NCBI GenBank assembly: GCA_963800235.1
Contig: CAWDAD010000001.1
Location: 868,001 to 932,000, forward strand
DNA length: 64,000 bases
DNA from: CAVVNP01 sp963800235
GTDB taxonomy: Bacteria; Actinomycetota; Acidimicrobiia; Acidimicrobiales; Iamiaceae
Reading direction: 5' to 3'
A program made the position numbers and the translations under genes. Shown piece after piece: positions 1-12,058 of this stretch (its first letter is position 1; each line of letters opens with the position of its first letter). The notes under the pieces are model-generated. The model had not been told where the DNA came from and made no database searches. It worked only from the letters and a program-made list of their open reading frames with translations.

Positions 1-1306
1 CGCCGGGCTCGCCGAAGTGCTCGGCCACGAACTCGCGGCTGACCGGGCCCCCGGCGCGGTGGGCCGGGTCGACGACCAGCTCGACGCCGTCCTCGTCGCG
101 GTCGAAGAAGACCTCGGCGTAGTCGTCGACCCCGTCACCGGTGCGGTCGGCGAGGGACTGGTACCAGTGGTAGCCGGCGAACACCTCGTCGGCGCCCTGC
201 CCGCTCTGCACCACCTTGACGTGCTTCGAGACCTCGCGGGCGAGCAGGTAGAAGGCGACCACGTCGTGGCTGACCATGGGCTCGCTCATGGCGGCGATGG
301 TCTGGGGCACGACGGTGAGGATGTCGGCGGTCGGGACCGGCAGGCGGTGGTGGTCGGTCTCGAAGCGCCGGGCGACGGCGTCGGAGTAGCGGAACTCGTC
401 CCCGGCCTCGTCGCCGACGGCGTCGAAGCCGATGCTGAAGGTGGCCAGGCCCCGCTGGCCCTCCTCGGCCAGCAGCCCCACGATCAGGCTGGAGTCGAGG
501 CCCCCCGACAGCAGCACGCCCACCGGCACGTCGGCCACCAGCCGGCGACGGACCGCCAGCCGCAGGGCGTCGGCCACCAGGCCGCCCCACTCCTCCTGCT
601 GCACGTCGGCGAAGCGGTCCTCGGCCGACGAGGGGGTCCAGTAGCGCCGCTCGGTCCGCCGGCCGTCGGGCTCGACCTCGAGCACCGTGGCCGGCGGCAG
701 CTTGCGCACCCCGGCGAGCAGCGTGCGGGGAGCGGGCACCACGGCGTGGAAGGTGAGGTAGTGGTGCAGCGCCACGGGATCGATCGAGGTGTCGACGCCA
801 CCACCGGCCAGCAGGGCCGGCAGGGTCGAGGCGAAGCGGAGCCGGCCCGGCTCGTCGGTCAGGTAGAGCGGCTTGATGCCGAGCCGGTCCCGGGCGAGCA
901 CCGCCCGGCCGGAGTCGCGCTCGACGACGGCCACCGCGAACATGCCGGCCAGGTGGTCGACGAAGTCGGTGCCCCACCGGTGGTACGCCTTGCCGAGCAC
1001 CTCGGTGTCGCTGGTCGAGAAGAACCGGTAGCCGTGTCCCTCGAGCTCGGACCGCAGCTCGCGGTGGTTGTAGATGCAGCCGTTGAAGACGGTGACCAGG
1101 CCGAGCTCGGCGTCGACCATCGGCTGCTCGCCGGCGCGGGAGAGGTCGATGATGGCCAGTCGGCGGTGGCCGAGGGCGACCGGGCCGTTGGCCCACACCC
1201 CGGCGCCGTCGGGCCCGCGGGCGGCCAGCCGGGCGGCCATGGCCTCGACGCCGGCGACCTCGGCCAGCCGGCCGTCGGAACGGAGCTCTCCGGCGATGCC
1301 GCACAT
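1..1306 (-). CDS. N-acetylglutaminylglutamine amidotransferase (asparagine-synthase family), 3' end cut by window edge
   Basis: This enzyme forms the terminal amide of N-acetylglutaminylglutamine amide, a dipeptide osmolyte, using glutamine as nitrogen donor. The start at 1306 gives MCGIAGE, putting the class II amidotransferase cysteine nucleophile at position 2. The glutaminase half contains RGPDGAG, GHRRLAIIDLS and VFNGCIYNHRELR. The ATP-binding SGGLDSS motif of the synthetase half lies near residues 264-271, followed by MSEPMVSHD and QSGQGADEVFAGYHWY. These segments match my memory of the dedicated osmolyte subfamily better than generic AsnB. About 435 codons are visible and the usual family length is near 590. 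Its usual partner, a GNAT/ATP-grasp synthetase, would lie beyond the left edge and is not seen. A TAGGGT hexamer 9 nt before the ATG may be its -10. Confidence 0.85.
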   Translation of the reverse strand, partial: MCGIAGELRSDGRLAEVAGVEAMAARLAARGPDGAGVWANGPVALGHRRLAIIDLSRAGEQPMVDAELGLVTVFNGCIYNHRELRSELEGHGYRFFSTSDTEVLGKAYHRWGTDFVDHLAGMFAVAVVERDSGRAVLARDRLGIKPLYLTDEPGRLRFASTLPALLAGGGVDTSIDPVALHHYLTFHAVVPAPRTLLAGVRKLPPATVLEVEPDGRRTERRYWTPSSAEDRFADVQQEEWGGLVADALRLAVRRRLVADVPVGVLLSGGLDSSLIVGLLAEEGQRGLATFSIGFDAVGDEAGDEFRYSDAVARRFETDHHRLPVPTADILTVVPQTIAAMSEPMVSHDVVAFYLLAREVSKHVKVVQSGQGADEVFAGYHWYQSLADRTGDGVDDYAEVFFDRDEDGVELVVDPAHRAGGPVSREFVAEHFGEPG

Positions 1307-1362
1307 GGGCCGAGCACCCTAGGGGGCCTCGGTCGGTCGAGTCCGGCCGTGGAGCGGGCTCG

Positions 1363-1368
1363 TAACCT
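1363..1368 (+). promoter_or_regulatory. Putative -10 box of a leaderless promoter (TAACCT)
   Basis: TAACCT matches TANNNT and ends 6 nt before the GTG start at 1375. The spacing puts transcription start at or next to the start codon. No clear -35 is visible. Confidence 0.4.
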
Positions 1369-1374
1369 CGGGGC

Positions 1375-2173
1375 GTGCCCTTCGCCTCCGTCAGCGGCAT
1401 CCGCGTCCACTTCCAGCGATCGGGCACCGGCCGGCGGGTGCTCTTCGTCAACGGCTCGGGCGCCACGCTGGCGGGAGCTGCGCCGCTGCTGCGCCCCTTC
1501 GCCGAGCGCTTCGACCTCCTGGCCCACGACCAGCGGGGGTTGGGCGAGACCGACCGGCCCGAGGGGCCGTACACCATGGCCGACTACGCCGCCGACGCCG
1601 CCGGCCTGCTCGACCACGTCGGCTGGGACTCCTGCCGGGTGGTCGGCATCAGCTTCGGCGGCATGGTCGCCCAGGAGCTGGCGGTCACCTGGCCCGAGCG
1701 GATCGAGCGCCTGGCCCTGCTCTGCACCTCGCCCGGCGGGCCGGACCACTCGTCCTACCCGCTGCACGAGCTGGCCGACCTCGACGCCGAGGAGCGGGCC
1801 CGGGCTGCGGACCCGGATCACCGACACCCGCTTCACCCCGGCGTGGCTGGCCGACCACGACGCCGACCGGCGGCTGATCGAGGCGATGGGGCGGGGCCGG
1901 GGCCCCGGTCCCGCCGACCCCGACGTGGCCCGGGGCATGGCCGAGCAGCTCCGCGCTCGCGCCGGTCACGACGTGCTCGACCGGCTCGATCGCATCGGGT
2001 GCCCGACCCTGGTGGCCAGCGGCCGGTTCGACGGGATCGCCCCGGTCGACAACGGCCGGGCGATCGCCGAGCGCATCCCCGACGCCGAGCTGCGCGTCTA
2101 CGAGGGCGGCCACCCCTTCATCGCCCAGGACCCGACCGCCGCGACCGACCTGCTCGACTTCCTCGACCGATGA
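1375..2173 (+). pseudogene. Alpha/beta hydrolase, split by a single-base frameshift (probably an intact gene with an assembly indel)
   Basis: The N-terminal part reads from GTG at 1375 and contains LFVNGSGATLAG and the nucleophile elbow GISFGG, typical of alpha/beta hydrolases of the 3-oxoadipate enol-lactonase type. Near 1802-1804 the frame breaks. The C-terminal half continues one frame over as RTRITDTRFTPAWLADHD, with the acid-region GRFDGIAP and the catalytic histidine in EGGHPF, to the TGA at 2173. Removing one G from the GGG at 1802-1804 restores a continuous protein of 265 residues, the normal family size. The stop overlaps the ATG of the next gene by 4 nt, which also argues for a functional gene. 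The substrate is unknown; the ligase neighbour suggests acyl or carboxylic acid metabolism. Confidence 0.8.
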
Positions 2174-3732
2174 CCCTCGAGACGCTGCACGAGCTGTTCG
2201 GTCGCGCCCGTCCCGCCGTGCCCGGCGCGGTGCTGGCCGAGGTGCCGGGCGGGCCGACGCTGACCTACGCCGACGCCGAGTCGCAGGTCGCCACCCACGT
2301 GGCCGGGCTGGCGTCGCTCGGCGTGCGACGCGGTGACCGGGTCGCGGTGCAGGTGTCGAAGTCGCCCGACGTGCTGGTGCTCTTCCTGGCCTGCACCCGC
2401 GTCGGAGCGGTGTTCCTGCCCATGAACACCGCCTACACCGCCGACGAGGTCGCCTACCTCTGCGACGACGCCGAGCCGGCGCTGTTCGTGCACGACCCGG
2501 GCCGCGCCGACCTGCCCCCCGCTCCGACCGCGGTGACCTTCGACGCCCTGGTCGACGCCGGACGCGCCGCGGGCGCCGGGGTCACGGCCGGCAGCACATC
2601 GGGCTCGGCCCCGCCCGGCCCCGACGACGTGGCCGCCATGCTCTACACGAGCGGGACCACCGGGCGGCCGAAGGGGGCGATGCTCACCCAGCGCAACCTG
2701 GCCTCGAACATCGCCACGCTGCACGCCACCTGGGGCTTCGGGCCCGGCGACGTCCTCCTCCACGCCCTTCCCCTCTTCCACGCCCACGGCCTGTTCGTGG
2801 CCGCCGGGTGCGCCCTGGCCAACGGGTCCCCGATGATCCTGCTGCCCCGCTTCGATCCCGACGCGGTGGTCGAGGCCCTCCCCCGCAGCCGGGTCTTCAT
2901 GGGCGTGCCGACCCACTACACCCGTCTGCTCGGCCACCCGGGCTTCACCGTCGACGCCTGCCGGGGCGTGCGGCTCTTCACCTCGGGGTCGGCCCCGCTC
3001 TCGGCCGAGACCCACCGGGCGGTCTCCGCCCGCACCGGCCAGGTGGTGCTCGAGCGCTACGGCATGACCGAGACGCTGATGCTGACCTCGAACCCCCTCG
3101 ACGGCGAGCGCCGACCGGGCACAGTGGGGCTCCCGCTGCCCGGCGTCGAGGTCCGGGTGGCTCCCGCCCCCGGCGCAGCCGCCGGGGCCCGGCCCGACGC
3201 CGAGGGGGACGCGGTCGGCGGCGTCGAGGTCCGGGGCCCGAACGTCTTCGCCGGGTACTGGAACCGGCCGGGCCTGAAGGAGCAGGAATCGACCGCCGAC
3301 GGCTGGTTCCGCACCGGCGACCTCGGGCGCTTCGACGACGACGGCTACCTCACCCTGGTCGGCCGGTCCAAGGACCTGATCATCTCCGGCGGCCTGAACG
3401 TGTACCCGAGCGAGGTCGAGGCCGCCCTCGACCGGCTGCCCGGCGTGGCCGAGAGCGCCGTGGTCGGGGTCCCCGACGCCGACTTCGGCGAGGCGGTGGT
3501 CGCGGTGGTCGTGGCACACGAGGGGGCCGACCCCGGCGAGGTGGACCCCGAGCGCCTCCGGCTGGCGGCGCGTGCCCACCTGGCCGGCTTCAAGGTGCCG
3601 AAGGCGGTCCACCTGGTCGACACCCTGCCCCGCAACACCATGGGCAAGGTCGAGAAGGCGACCCTGCGGCGCCGCCTCGCGCCCCAGCGGGCTGACGTTC
3701 CGGCCGACGCGTCGCCGCACCCCCGGTCGTAG
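2170..3732 (+). CDS. Acyl-CoA synthetase, malonyl-CoA synthetase (MatB)-like
   Basis: An adenylate-forming ligase of 520 residues that activates a carboxylic acid to its CoA thioester. The P-loop-like YTSGTTGRPKGAM lies at about residues 158-170. HALPLFHAHGLFVA, GVPTHYTRLL and ERYGMTETLMLTSNP closely resemble MatB proteins as I remember them. The hinge segment GRSKDLIISGGLNVYPSEVE follows near 398, and the C-terminal catalytic lysine sits in PRNTMGKVEK near 490. The ATG at 2170 overlaps the hydrolase stop (ATGA), indicating translational coupling. The open frame extends upstream only because of the frameshift in the hydrolase. Family assignment as an acyl-CoA ligase is firm; malonate as substrate is inferred from similarity. 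Confidence 0.85.
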   Translation: MTLETLHELFGRARPAVPGAVLAEVPGGPTLTYADAESQVATHVAGLASLGVRRGDRVAVQVSKSPDVLVLFLACTRVGAVFLPMNTAYTADEVAYLCDDAEPALFVHDPGRADLPPAPTAVTFDALVDAGRAAGAGVTAGSTSGSAPPGPDDVAAMLYTSGTTGRPKGAMLTQRNLASNIATLHATWGFGPGDVLLHALPLFHAHGLFVAAGCALANGSPMILLPRFDPDAVVEALPRSRVFMGVPTHYTRLLGHPGFTVDACRGVRLFTSGSAPLSAETHRAVSARTGQVVLERYGMTETLMLTSNPLDGERRPGTVGLPLPGVEVRVAPAPGAAAGARPDAEGDAVGGVEVRGPNVFAGYWNRPGLKEQESTADGWFRTGDLGRFDDDGYLTLVGRSKDLIISGGLNVYPSEVEAALDRLPGVAESAVVGVPDADFGEAVVAVVVAHEGADPGEVDPERLRLAARAHLAGFKVPKAVHLVDTLPRNTMGKVEKATLRRRLAPQRADVPADASPHPRS

Positions 3733-3735
3733 GCT
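3730..3735 (+). promoter_or_regulatory. Putative -10 box (TAGGCT) overlapping the upstream stop codon
   Basis: TAGGCT ends 8 nt before the GTG start of the ABC ATPase at 3744, compatible with leaderless transcription. It includes the TAG stop of the ligase gene. Confidence 0.35.
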
Positions 3736-3743
3736 CGACCGCC

Positions 3744-4757
3744 GTGACCGCCACCGAGCCGAGCACCACCGCCCCCTCGACCGACGGTGCCGTCGACCAC
3801 TCCGGTGCGAACGATCCGATCATCCAGATCCGCGACCTGACCAAGGTCTACGCCGGCGCCGACTTCAAGGCCGTCGACTCGCTCAGCCTCGACGTCTACC
3901 CCGGTGAGATCTTCGGCCTCCTCGGACCGAACGGGGCGGGCAAGACCACCACCGCCGGCATGCTCACCACCCGGGTCGTGCCGACGTCGGGGTCGGTCGT
4001 CGTCGGCGGCGTCGACGTGGTGGCCCACCCGGCGCTCAGCAAGCAGCTGACCGGCGTGGTCAGCCAGCAGAACACCCTCGACCGCCAGCTGAACGTGATC
4101 GAGAACCTGTACTTCCACGGGCTGCTGTTCGGCATCCCCTCCAAGGAGTCGAAGCGGCTGGCCGGGGAGCTGCTCGAGAAGTTCCAGCTGGCCAAGTGGG
4201 CCGATGCCTCCGTCTACGCCCTGTCGGGTGGCATGGCCCAGCGGCTGATGGTCGCCCGGTCGATCATGCACCGCCCGGCGGTGCTCTTCCTCGACGAGCC
4301 CACCGCCGGGCTCGACCCCCAGAGCCGGCTGGCGCTCTGGGACATCCTCGGCGAGCTGAACGGCGAGGGCCAGACCATCCTGCTCACCACCCACTACATG
4401 GAGGAGGCCGACCAGCTGTGCGGCCGGGTGGCGATCATGGACCACGGCAAGATCCTGGCCCTCGACACCCCCGCCAGGCTGAAGCGCTCGGTCGGCGCCG
4501 ACACCATCGTCACCATCCGGCTGGAGGGCGTGGCCGACGGGCTGGCCCAGCGGTTCGAGCACGAGCTGGACGGCGTCACCCACGTGCGGGGCCTCGACGA
4601 CGGACTCGAGCTCCACGTCAACGGCACCGACCGCCTGGTCCCCCGGGTGGCGTCCCTCGCCGAGGCCCAGGGCGTCGAGATCATCGACCTCTCGGTCACC
4701 GAGCCCAGCCTCGAGACCGTCTTCATCGACCTGACCGGCAAGGAACTGCGCGACTGA
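3744..4757 (+). CDS. ABC transporter ATP-binding protein, DrrA-type (ABC-2 exporter)
   Basis: The nucleotide-binding subunit (337 residues) of a two-component ABC-2 exporter. Walker A GPNGAGKTTT lies near residue 61, the Q-loop region in VVSQQNTLDRQLNV, the signature LSGGMAQ near 160, and Walker B VLFLDEPTAGLD near 180-191. The C-terminal 90 residues form the extra regulatory domain common in DrrA/CcmA-type ATPases. A poorly conserved 25-residue tail precedes the domain. Its stop overlaps the ATG of the permease (ATGA), so the pair is translationally coupled. Likely substrates are hydrophobic compounds or lipids; nothing in the sequence fixes which. Confidence 0.93.
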   Translation: MTATEPSTTAPSTDGAVDHSGANDPIIQIRDLTKVYAGADFKAVDSLSLDVYPGEIFGLLGPNGAGKTTTAGMLTTRVVPTSGSVVVGGVDVVAHPALSKQLTGVVSQQNTLDRQLNVIENLYFHGLLFGIPSKESKRLAGELLEKFQLAKWADASVYALSGGMAQRLMVARSIMHRPAVLFLDEPTAGLDPQSRLALWDILGELNGEGQTILLTTHYMEEADQLCGRVAIMDHGKILALDTPARLKRSVGADTIVTIRLEGVADGLAQRFEHELDGVTHVRGLDDGLELHVNGTDRLVPRVASLAEAQGVEIIDLSVTEPSLETVFIDLTGKELRD

Positions 4758-5695
4758 TGGCTGCCCCGACCACCACCACCCCCTCCGCCGCAGACGACGG
4801 GTCGGCCGGCGCGGTCGCCGCCTCCCCGCTTCCGCACATCACCACCGAGACCCGGCCCACCACCGCCGCCAGCCGGACCGCCTTCGTCGCCCTGATCCGC
4901 CGTGACCTGACCGTCCTCGGCAAGAACCTGGTCGAGTTCATCACCCGCACGCTGGTCCAGCCGTTCCTGCTGGTCTTCGTCTTCCTCTACGTCTTCCCGA
5001 CCATCGGCCAGGGGGTCGGCGGCGGCGGGGGTGGCGGCCCGGCCGCCAGCCAGGCCTCCAGCAACTTCGCCACCGTGCTGGTGCCGGGCGTGGTCGCCAT
5101 CTCCATCATGTTCCAGGGCATCCAGGCGGTGGCCATGCAGCTGAGCCAGGAGTTCGGCTACACCCGCGAGATCGAGGACCGCGTCCAGGCGCCCTGCCCC
5201 ATCTGGCTGGTGGCGGTGTCGAAGGTGGTCTCCGGGGCCATGCAGGGGGTGCTGGCCGCGCTGATCGTCTTCCCGATCGCCGCGGTGGTCCACGCCAAGG
5301 GCGTGTCGGCCCACCTGTCGGTGCACTGGTGGATCGCCCTCACCCTGATCCCGCTCACCTGCGTGGCGATGAGCGCCATGGGGCTGCTGCTCGGCACCAA
5401 GTTCGAGCCCCGCAACCTGGGCCTCATGTTCGGCTTCGTGGTGCTGCCCATCACCTTCCTCGGCGGCACCTACTACCAGTGGACCCGGCTCGCGCCGGTC
5501 ACCGTCGGCGGCTTCCACTGGCTGCAGACCCTGGTGCTGATCAACCCGCTCATCTACGTGGCCGAGGGCCTGCGGGCGGCGTTCACCCACGCCAACCACA
5601 TGCACCTCTACATCGTCTACCCGGCGGTGCTCGGCTTCTGCGTGGTGTTCCTCGCCTTCGGCATCCAGGGCTTCCGCAAGCGCGTCCTCAGCTGA
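4757..5695 (+). CDS. ABC-2 type transporter permease, DrrB-type
   Basis: The membrane subunit (312 residues) paired with the ATPase directly upstream. A 60-residue polar N-terminus leads into an amphipathic stretch and a first hydrophobic segment containing PFLLVFVFLYVFP. A glycine-rich loop follows (about residues 90-100), then several further membrane segments including SAMGLLLGTKF and VLPITFLGGTYYQW, the latter a signature stretch of ABC-2 permeases. The last hydrophobic helix is near the C-terminus, which ends in a short basic tail. Start chosen at the ATG in the ATGA overlap at 4757. Function: export of an unidentified small molecule driven by the upstream ATPase. Confidence 0.92.
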   Translation: MAAPTTTTPSAADDGSAGAVAASPLPHITTETRPTTAASRTAFVALIRRDLTVLGKNLVEFITRTLVQPFLLVFVFLYVFPTIGQGVGGGGGGGPAASQASSNFATVLVPGVVAISIMFQGIQAVAMQLSQEFGYTREIEDRVQAPCPIWLVAVSKVVSGAMQGVLAALIVFPIAAVVHAKGVSAHLSVHWWIALTLIPLTCVAMSAMGLLLGTKFEPRNLGLMFGFVVLPITFLGGTYYQWTRLAPVTVGGFHWLQTLVLINPLIYVAEGLRAAFTHANHMHLYIVYPAVLGFCVVFLAFGIQGFRKRVLS

Positions 5696-5761
5696 CCGGA
5701 CCGGGGGTGGATGGGGCGGCCACCGCACCAGCTTGGACATCGAAGATTCGACATCAGACGG

Positions 5762-6688
5762 TTAGTCGATCACCGACCAGACGTCGGGCTGCGAGCCGTC
5801 CAGGTCGGTGAAGCCGTACGCCTTCGCCACCTCGCCGCTGGTGACCGACGCCTGGTTCCAGCGATGCCGCTCGGGATCGGCGGCCAGGGCGGCGACCGCC
5901 CGACCGACGTAGCGAGGCGACTCGGACCGGGCGAACTCGGGCGGCGCGGTCGGCTCACCGCCGCTCGGCGGGTGGACTGCGTCGCGCCAGTTGGTCTCGG
6001 TGACGCCGAACGCGTCGAGCATGAGCTCGGAGCGCAGGAAGCCCGGCGTGAGCGCCACCGCCGTGCCACCGTGGGGTGCGAGCTCGTGGCCCTGCGAGAA
6101 GGCCAGGCGGTTCACCGCCACCTTGGCCAGGTCGTAGAAGACCGAGATGCGGTAGGTCGTCGAGTTGTAGGCCGTCGTGCCGTCGGTGACCTCGACGACC
6201 AGGCCGCCGGGGCGGTCGACCAGCAGCGGGAGCAGGTGGTGAGACGTGATCAGGTGGGTGTCGACCGCCAGCCGCAGGATGCGCAGGCCGGCGTCGAGGT
6301 CGTGCTCCCAGATCGGGGTGTCCCACTCCGCCGGTCCCCCCTTGAGCACCTCGGCACCCCAGATGTCGTTGACGAGCACGTCGACGTGGCCGTGCTCGGC
6401 TCCGATCCACGCGGCCAGGGCGGCGACCTGCCCGGGATCGAGGTGGTCGACCGCTCGGGCGATGCCGACCCCGCCGAGCTCGGTGACCAGCTCGGCGGTC
6501 TCCTCGATCACCTCGGGGCGGTCGTAGTCGGACCGCAGCGTGCCGGAGCGGCTGCTCCGACCCGTGCAGATCACGGTGGCCCCGGCCTCGCCGAGGGCGG
6601 CGGCGATGCCCCGCCCCGCACCCCGGGTTGCTCCGGCGACCACCGCCACCCGGCCCCGCAGGCCGTCGGGGGCAGGCATCCAGTCCAT
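5762..6688 (-). CDS. SDR family NAD(P)-dependent oxidoreductase
   Basis: A short-chain dehydrogenase of 308 residues. The Rossmann glycine motif GATRGAGRG is at residues 19-27. The active-site pair appears as Y-D-L-A-K in VFYDLAKVAVNR, preceded by a threonine-rich strand. The loop after the cofactor site contains DYDRPEVIEETAEL, typical of the group often annotated as SDR family oxidoreductase of about 300 residues. The substrate cannot be predicted. A CAGGGT hexamer at 6695-6700 ends 6 nt upstream of the ATG, in line with the leaderless pattern elsewhere in the window. It converges on the ABC permease across a 66-bp gap without an obvious strong terminator. Confidence 0.88.
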   Translation of the reverse strand: MDWMPAPDGLRGRVAVVAGATRGAGRGIAAALGEAGATVICTGRSSRSGTLRSDYDRPEVIEETAELVTELGGVGIARAVDHLDPGQVAALAAWIGAEHGHVDVLVNDIWGAEVLKGGPAEWDTPIWEHDLDAGLRILRLAVDTHLITSHHLLPLLVDRPGGLVVEVTDGTTAYNSTTYRISVFYDLAKVAVNRLAFSQGHELAPHGGTAVALTPGFLRSELMLDAFGVTETNWRDAVHPPSGGEPTAPPEFARSESPRYVGRAVAALAADPERHRWNQASVTSGEVAKAYGFTDLDGSQPDVWSVID

Positions 6689-6720
6689 GGCCCCACCCTG
6701 GCACGGCGGCGCCGGAGGGA

Positions 6721-10470
<3,750 letters not shown>

Positions 10471-10478
10471 ATCGTCCG

Positions 10479-10484
10479 AGCCTA
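10479..10484 (-). promoter_or_regulatory. Putative -10 box of kgd (TAGGCT)
   Basis: On the minus strand TAGGCT ends 8 nt before the GTG start of kgd, consistent with a leaderless or nearly leaderless mRNA. Confidence 0.4.
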
Positions 10485-10583
10485 CCGACGTGGCCCACCC
10501 CCTCCCCCGGGGCCGGTGCCGGGGCGGCGCCGGACCGGACGACCGGTCGCTCCGGCCGCCGGTCGCCCGATCGGGGACCGGCT

Positions 10584-10589
10584 TAGGCT
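10584..10589 (+). promoter_or_regulatory. Putative -10 box (TAGGCT) of the small membrane protein gene
   Basis: TAGGCT ends 7 nt before the ATG at 10597. The same hexamer serves the divergent kgd gene about 100 bp away. Confidence 0.4.
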
Positions 10590-10596
10590 GGCGGCG

Positions 10597-10803
10597 ATGG
10601 CGATCGAACGGCGACGCGACGACCTCGAGCGGCCGAGCGTCGCCGGACTGGTCCTGATGGGGGTCGGTGCGGTCGTGGTCGTGCTGATCGTGGTGTCGGT
10701 GATCAAGGCGATCCTGTGGCTGGTCGAGGCGGCGATCGTCGTCGCCGTGGTGATCGGCGTCGTGGTGGTCGTCTCCCGGCTCGCCTCGCCCCGTCGGCGC
10801 TGA
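10597..10803 (+). CDS. Small two-helix membrane protein of unknown function
   Basis: A 68-residue protein not recognised as a named family. A charged N-terminus (MAIERRRDD) precedes two hydrophobic stretches, about residues 16-36 and 41-60, almost entirely Val, Ile, Leu and Ala, joined by a short Lys/Trp-containing turn. The C-terminus is basic (SPRRR). The likely topology is a hairpin with both ends in the cytoplasm. It is divergent from kgd and converges on the amidohydrolase with 12 bp between stops. Support comes from the codon pattern, the sensible hydropathy and a TAGGCT box 7 nt upstream of the ATG. Confidence 0.7.
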   Translation: MAIERRRDDLERPSVAGLVLMGVGAVVVVLIVVSVIKAILWLVEAAIVVAVVIGVVVVVSRLASPRRR

Positions 10804-10815
10804 GGGCGCTTCCCC

Positions 10816-12036
10816 TCAGGCCGAGGCTTCCAGCGCCGGGGGCAGGGCCGAGCCCATCAGGTCGACGAAGTTGTGCTGGTAGAACGCGGCCCGGACCTCC
10901 TCGGACCGGTCGCCCAGCGAGCGCTCGAAGCGCTCGACCGGCTTGCGGCCGCCCTCGACGTGGGGGAAGTCCGAGGAGAAGAGGCAGAGGTTCGGACCGA
11001 CCTGGTCGGTGATCCAGCCCACGTCCTCGGTGGGGTACGGCGTGGCCCGGACCTGGCGCTCCACGTACTCGGTCGGGCGGAGCTGCAGCGCCTGGAGCCG
11101 CTCCTCGTGGCGGGCGAAGGCCTCGACCGCGGACTCCATCTGCCTGATCCAGCTCGGCAGCCAGATGGCGCCCTGCTCGATCACGCCGAAGCGCAGGTCG
11201 GGGAAGCGGTCGAGCACGCCGTCGAAGATCATGGTCGCCAGCGTCTGCTGCGGCGGGTTGGGGATGGCCATGTAGTCGACCGAGCGGAAGTTCTCCGCTC
11301 CCCCGTGGAAGTCCGGCGGGATGGGCCGGCCGTTCTCGAAGTAGGTGAGGTCGAGCAGCTTGCCGCCGCCGCCGACGTGGAAGACGACGGGGATGCCGGC
11401 CTCCTGGGCGGCGGCCCACACCGGGTCGAGGCCGTCGTGGCTGGGCGAGTGGCCCTCCGGGCAGGCCGACGGCACCAGCAGCGCCGCCGCCCCCTGCTCG
11501 ACCGCCCGCCGGGCGGCCTCGGCGGACCGGTCGAAGTCGGCCAGCGGCACGTAGAGGGCGGGGAGCAGGCGGGGATCGGCGGAGCAGAAGTCGACCATCC
11601 CCCGGTTGTGGGCCTCGGCGACCCCGTAGGCCAGGTCGAGGTCGCCCGTGCCCCGGCCGGCCTCACCCGGCAGGAAGGGGTTGTCGCCGTGCTCCATGCG
11701 CCAGAACCGGTTGTTGTTGAAGGTGTTGAAGACGAGCTGGCTGGCGAAGCCGAGCAGGTCGAGCGCCCGGGGCCGGTCCTCGGCGATGAACCCGCCGGTG
11801 GCCCAGAAGTTCTTCCGGGCCATGATCTCCGCCTCCTCGTCGGCCCGGTACTCGTCGCTGGCGTGCTTGGCCCGCAGGCGGTCGATCGACAGGGCGTTGG
11901 CGGCGCCGTCGTCGCCGTAGTCGGCATCCTCGATGCGGACCCGGATGTCGGCGTCGGCGTAGTCGAGCAGCCAGGACGGCCACTCCATGATGTGGGCGTC
12001 CGCGTCGTGGATCACCCGTCCCTCGTGGTACGGCAT
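10816..12036 (-). CDS. Amidohydrolase family (TIM-barrel metal-dependent hydrolase)
   Basis: A 406-residue protein of the amidohydrolase 2 type (ACMSD-like). The N-terminal metal-ligand motif appears as IHDADAHIME, where the usual DxHxH is reduced to D-A-H. Further likely ligands are VVFHVGGGG and the C-terminal SSDFPHVEG, with the catalytic Asp in SSDFPH. Proteins of this kind act on carboxylated or cyclic substrates and are abundant in Acidimicrobiia and mycobacteria; the exact reaction is unknown. A GACGAT hexamer at 12043-12048 ends 6 nt before the ATG. Upstream lies the long repeat region. Confidence 0.88.
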   Translation of the reverse strand: MPYHEGRVIHDADAHIMEWPSWLLDYADADIRVRIEDADYGDDGAANALSIDRLRAKHASDEYRADEEAEIMARKNFWATGGFIAEDRPRALDLLGFASQLVFNTFNNNRFWRMEHGDNPFLPGEAGRGTGDLDLAYGVAEAHNRGMVDFCSADPRLLPALYVPLADFDRSAEAARRAVEQGAAALLVPSACPEGHSPSHDGLDPVWAAAQEAGIPVVFHVGGGGKLLDLTYFENGRPIPPDFHGGAENFRSVDYMAIPNPPQQTLATMIFDGVLDRFPDLRFGVIEQGAIWLPSWIRQMESAVEAFARHEERLQALQLRPTEYVERQVRATPYPTEDVGWITDQVGPNLCLFSSDFPHVEGGRKPVERFERSLGDRSEEVRAAFYQHNFVDLMGSALPPALEASA

Positions 12037-12058
12037 GCCGCCATCGTCGCGCCGTGCT

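Noticed and set aside
17..2173. A 718-codon plus-strand open frame covering the left edge
   Set aside because: Its first 1300 bases are antisense to the amidotransferase gene, with low-complexity Gly/Asp/Val translation. Only the last 120 codons are real, as the shifted half of the hydrolase.
1375..3732. A 785-residue hydrolase-ligase fusion
   Set aside because: The middle is Arg/Pro/Gly-rich nonsense caused by the frameshift at 1803. The true ligase starts at 2170 with its own ATG, and the hydrolase continues in another frame.
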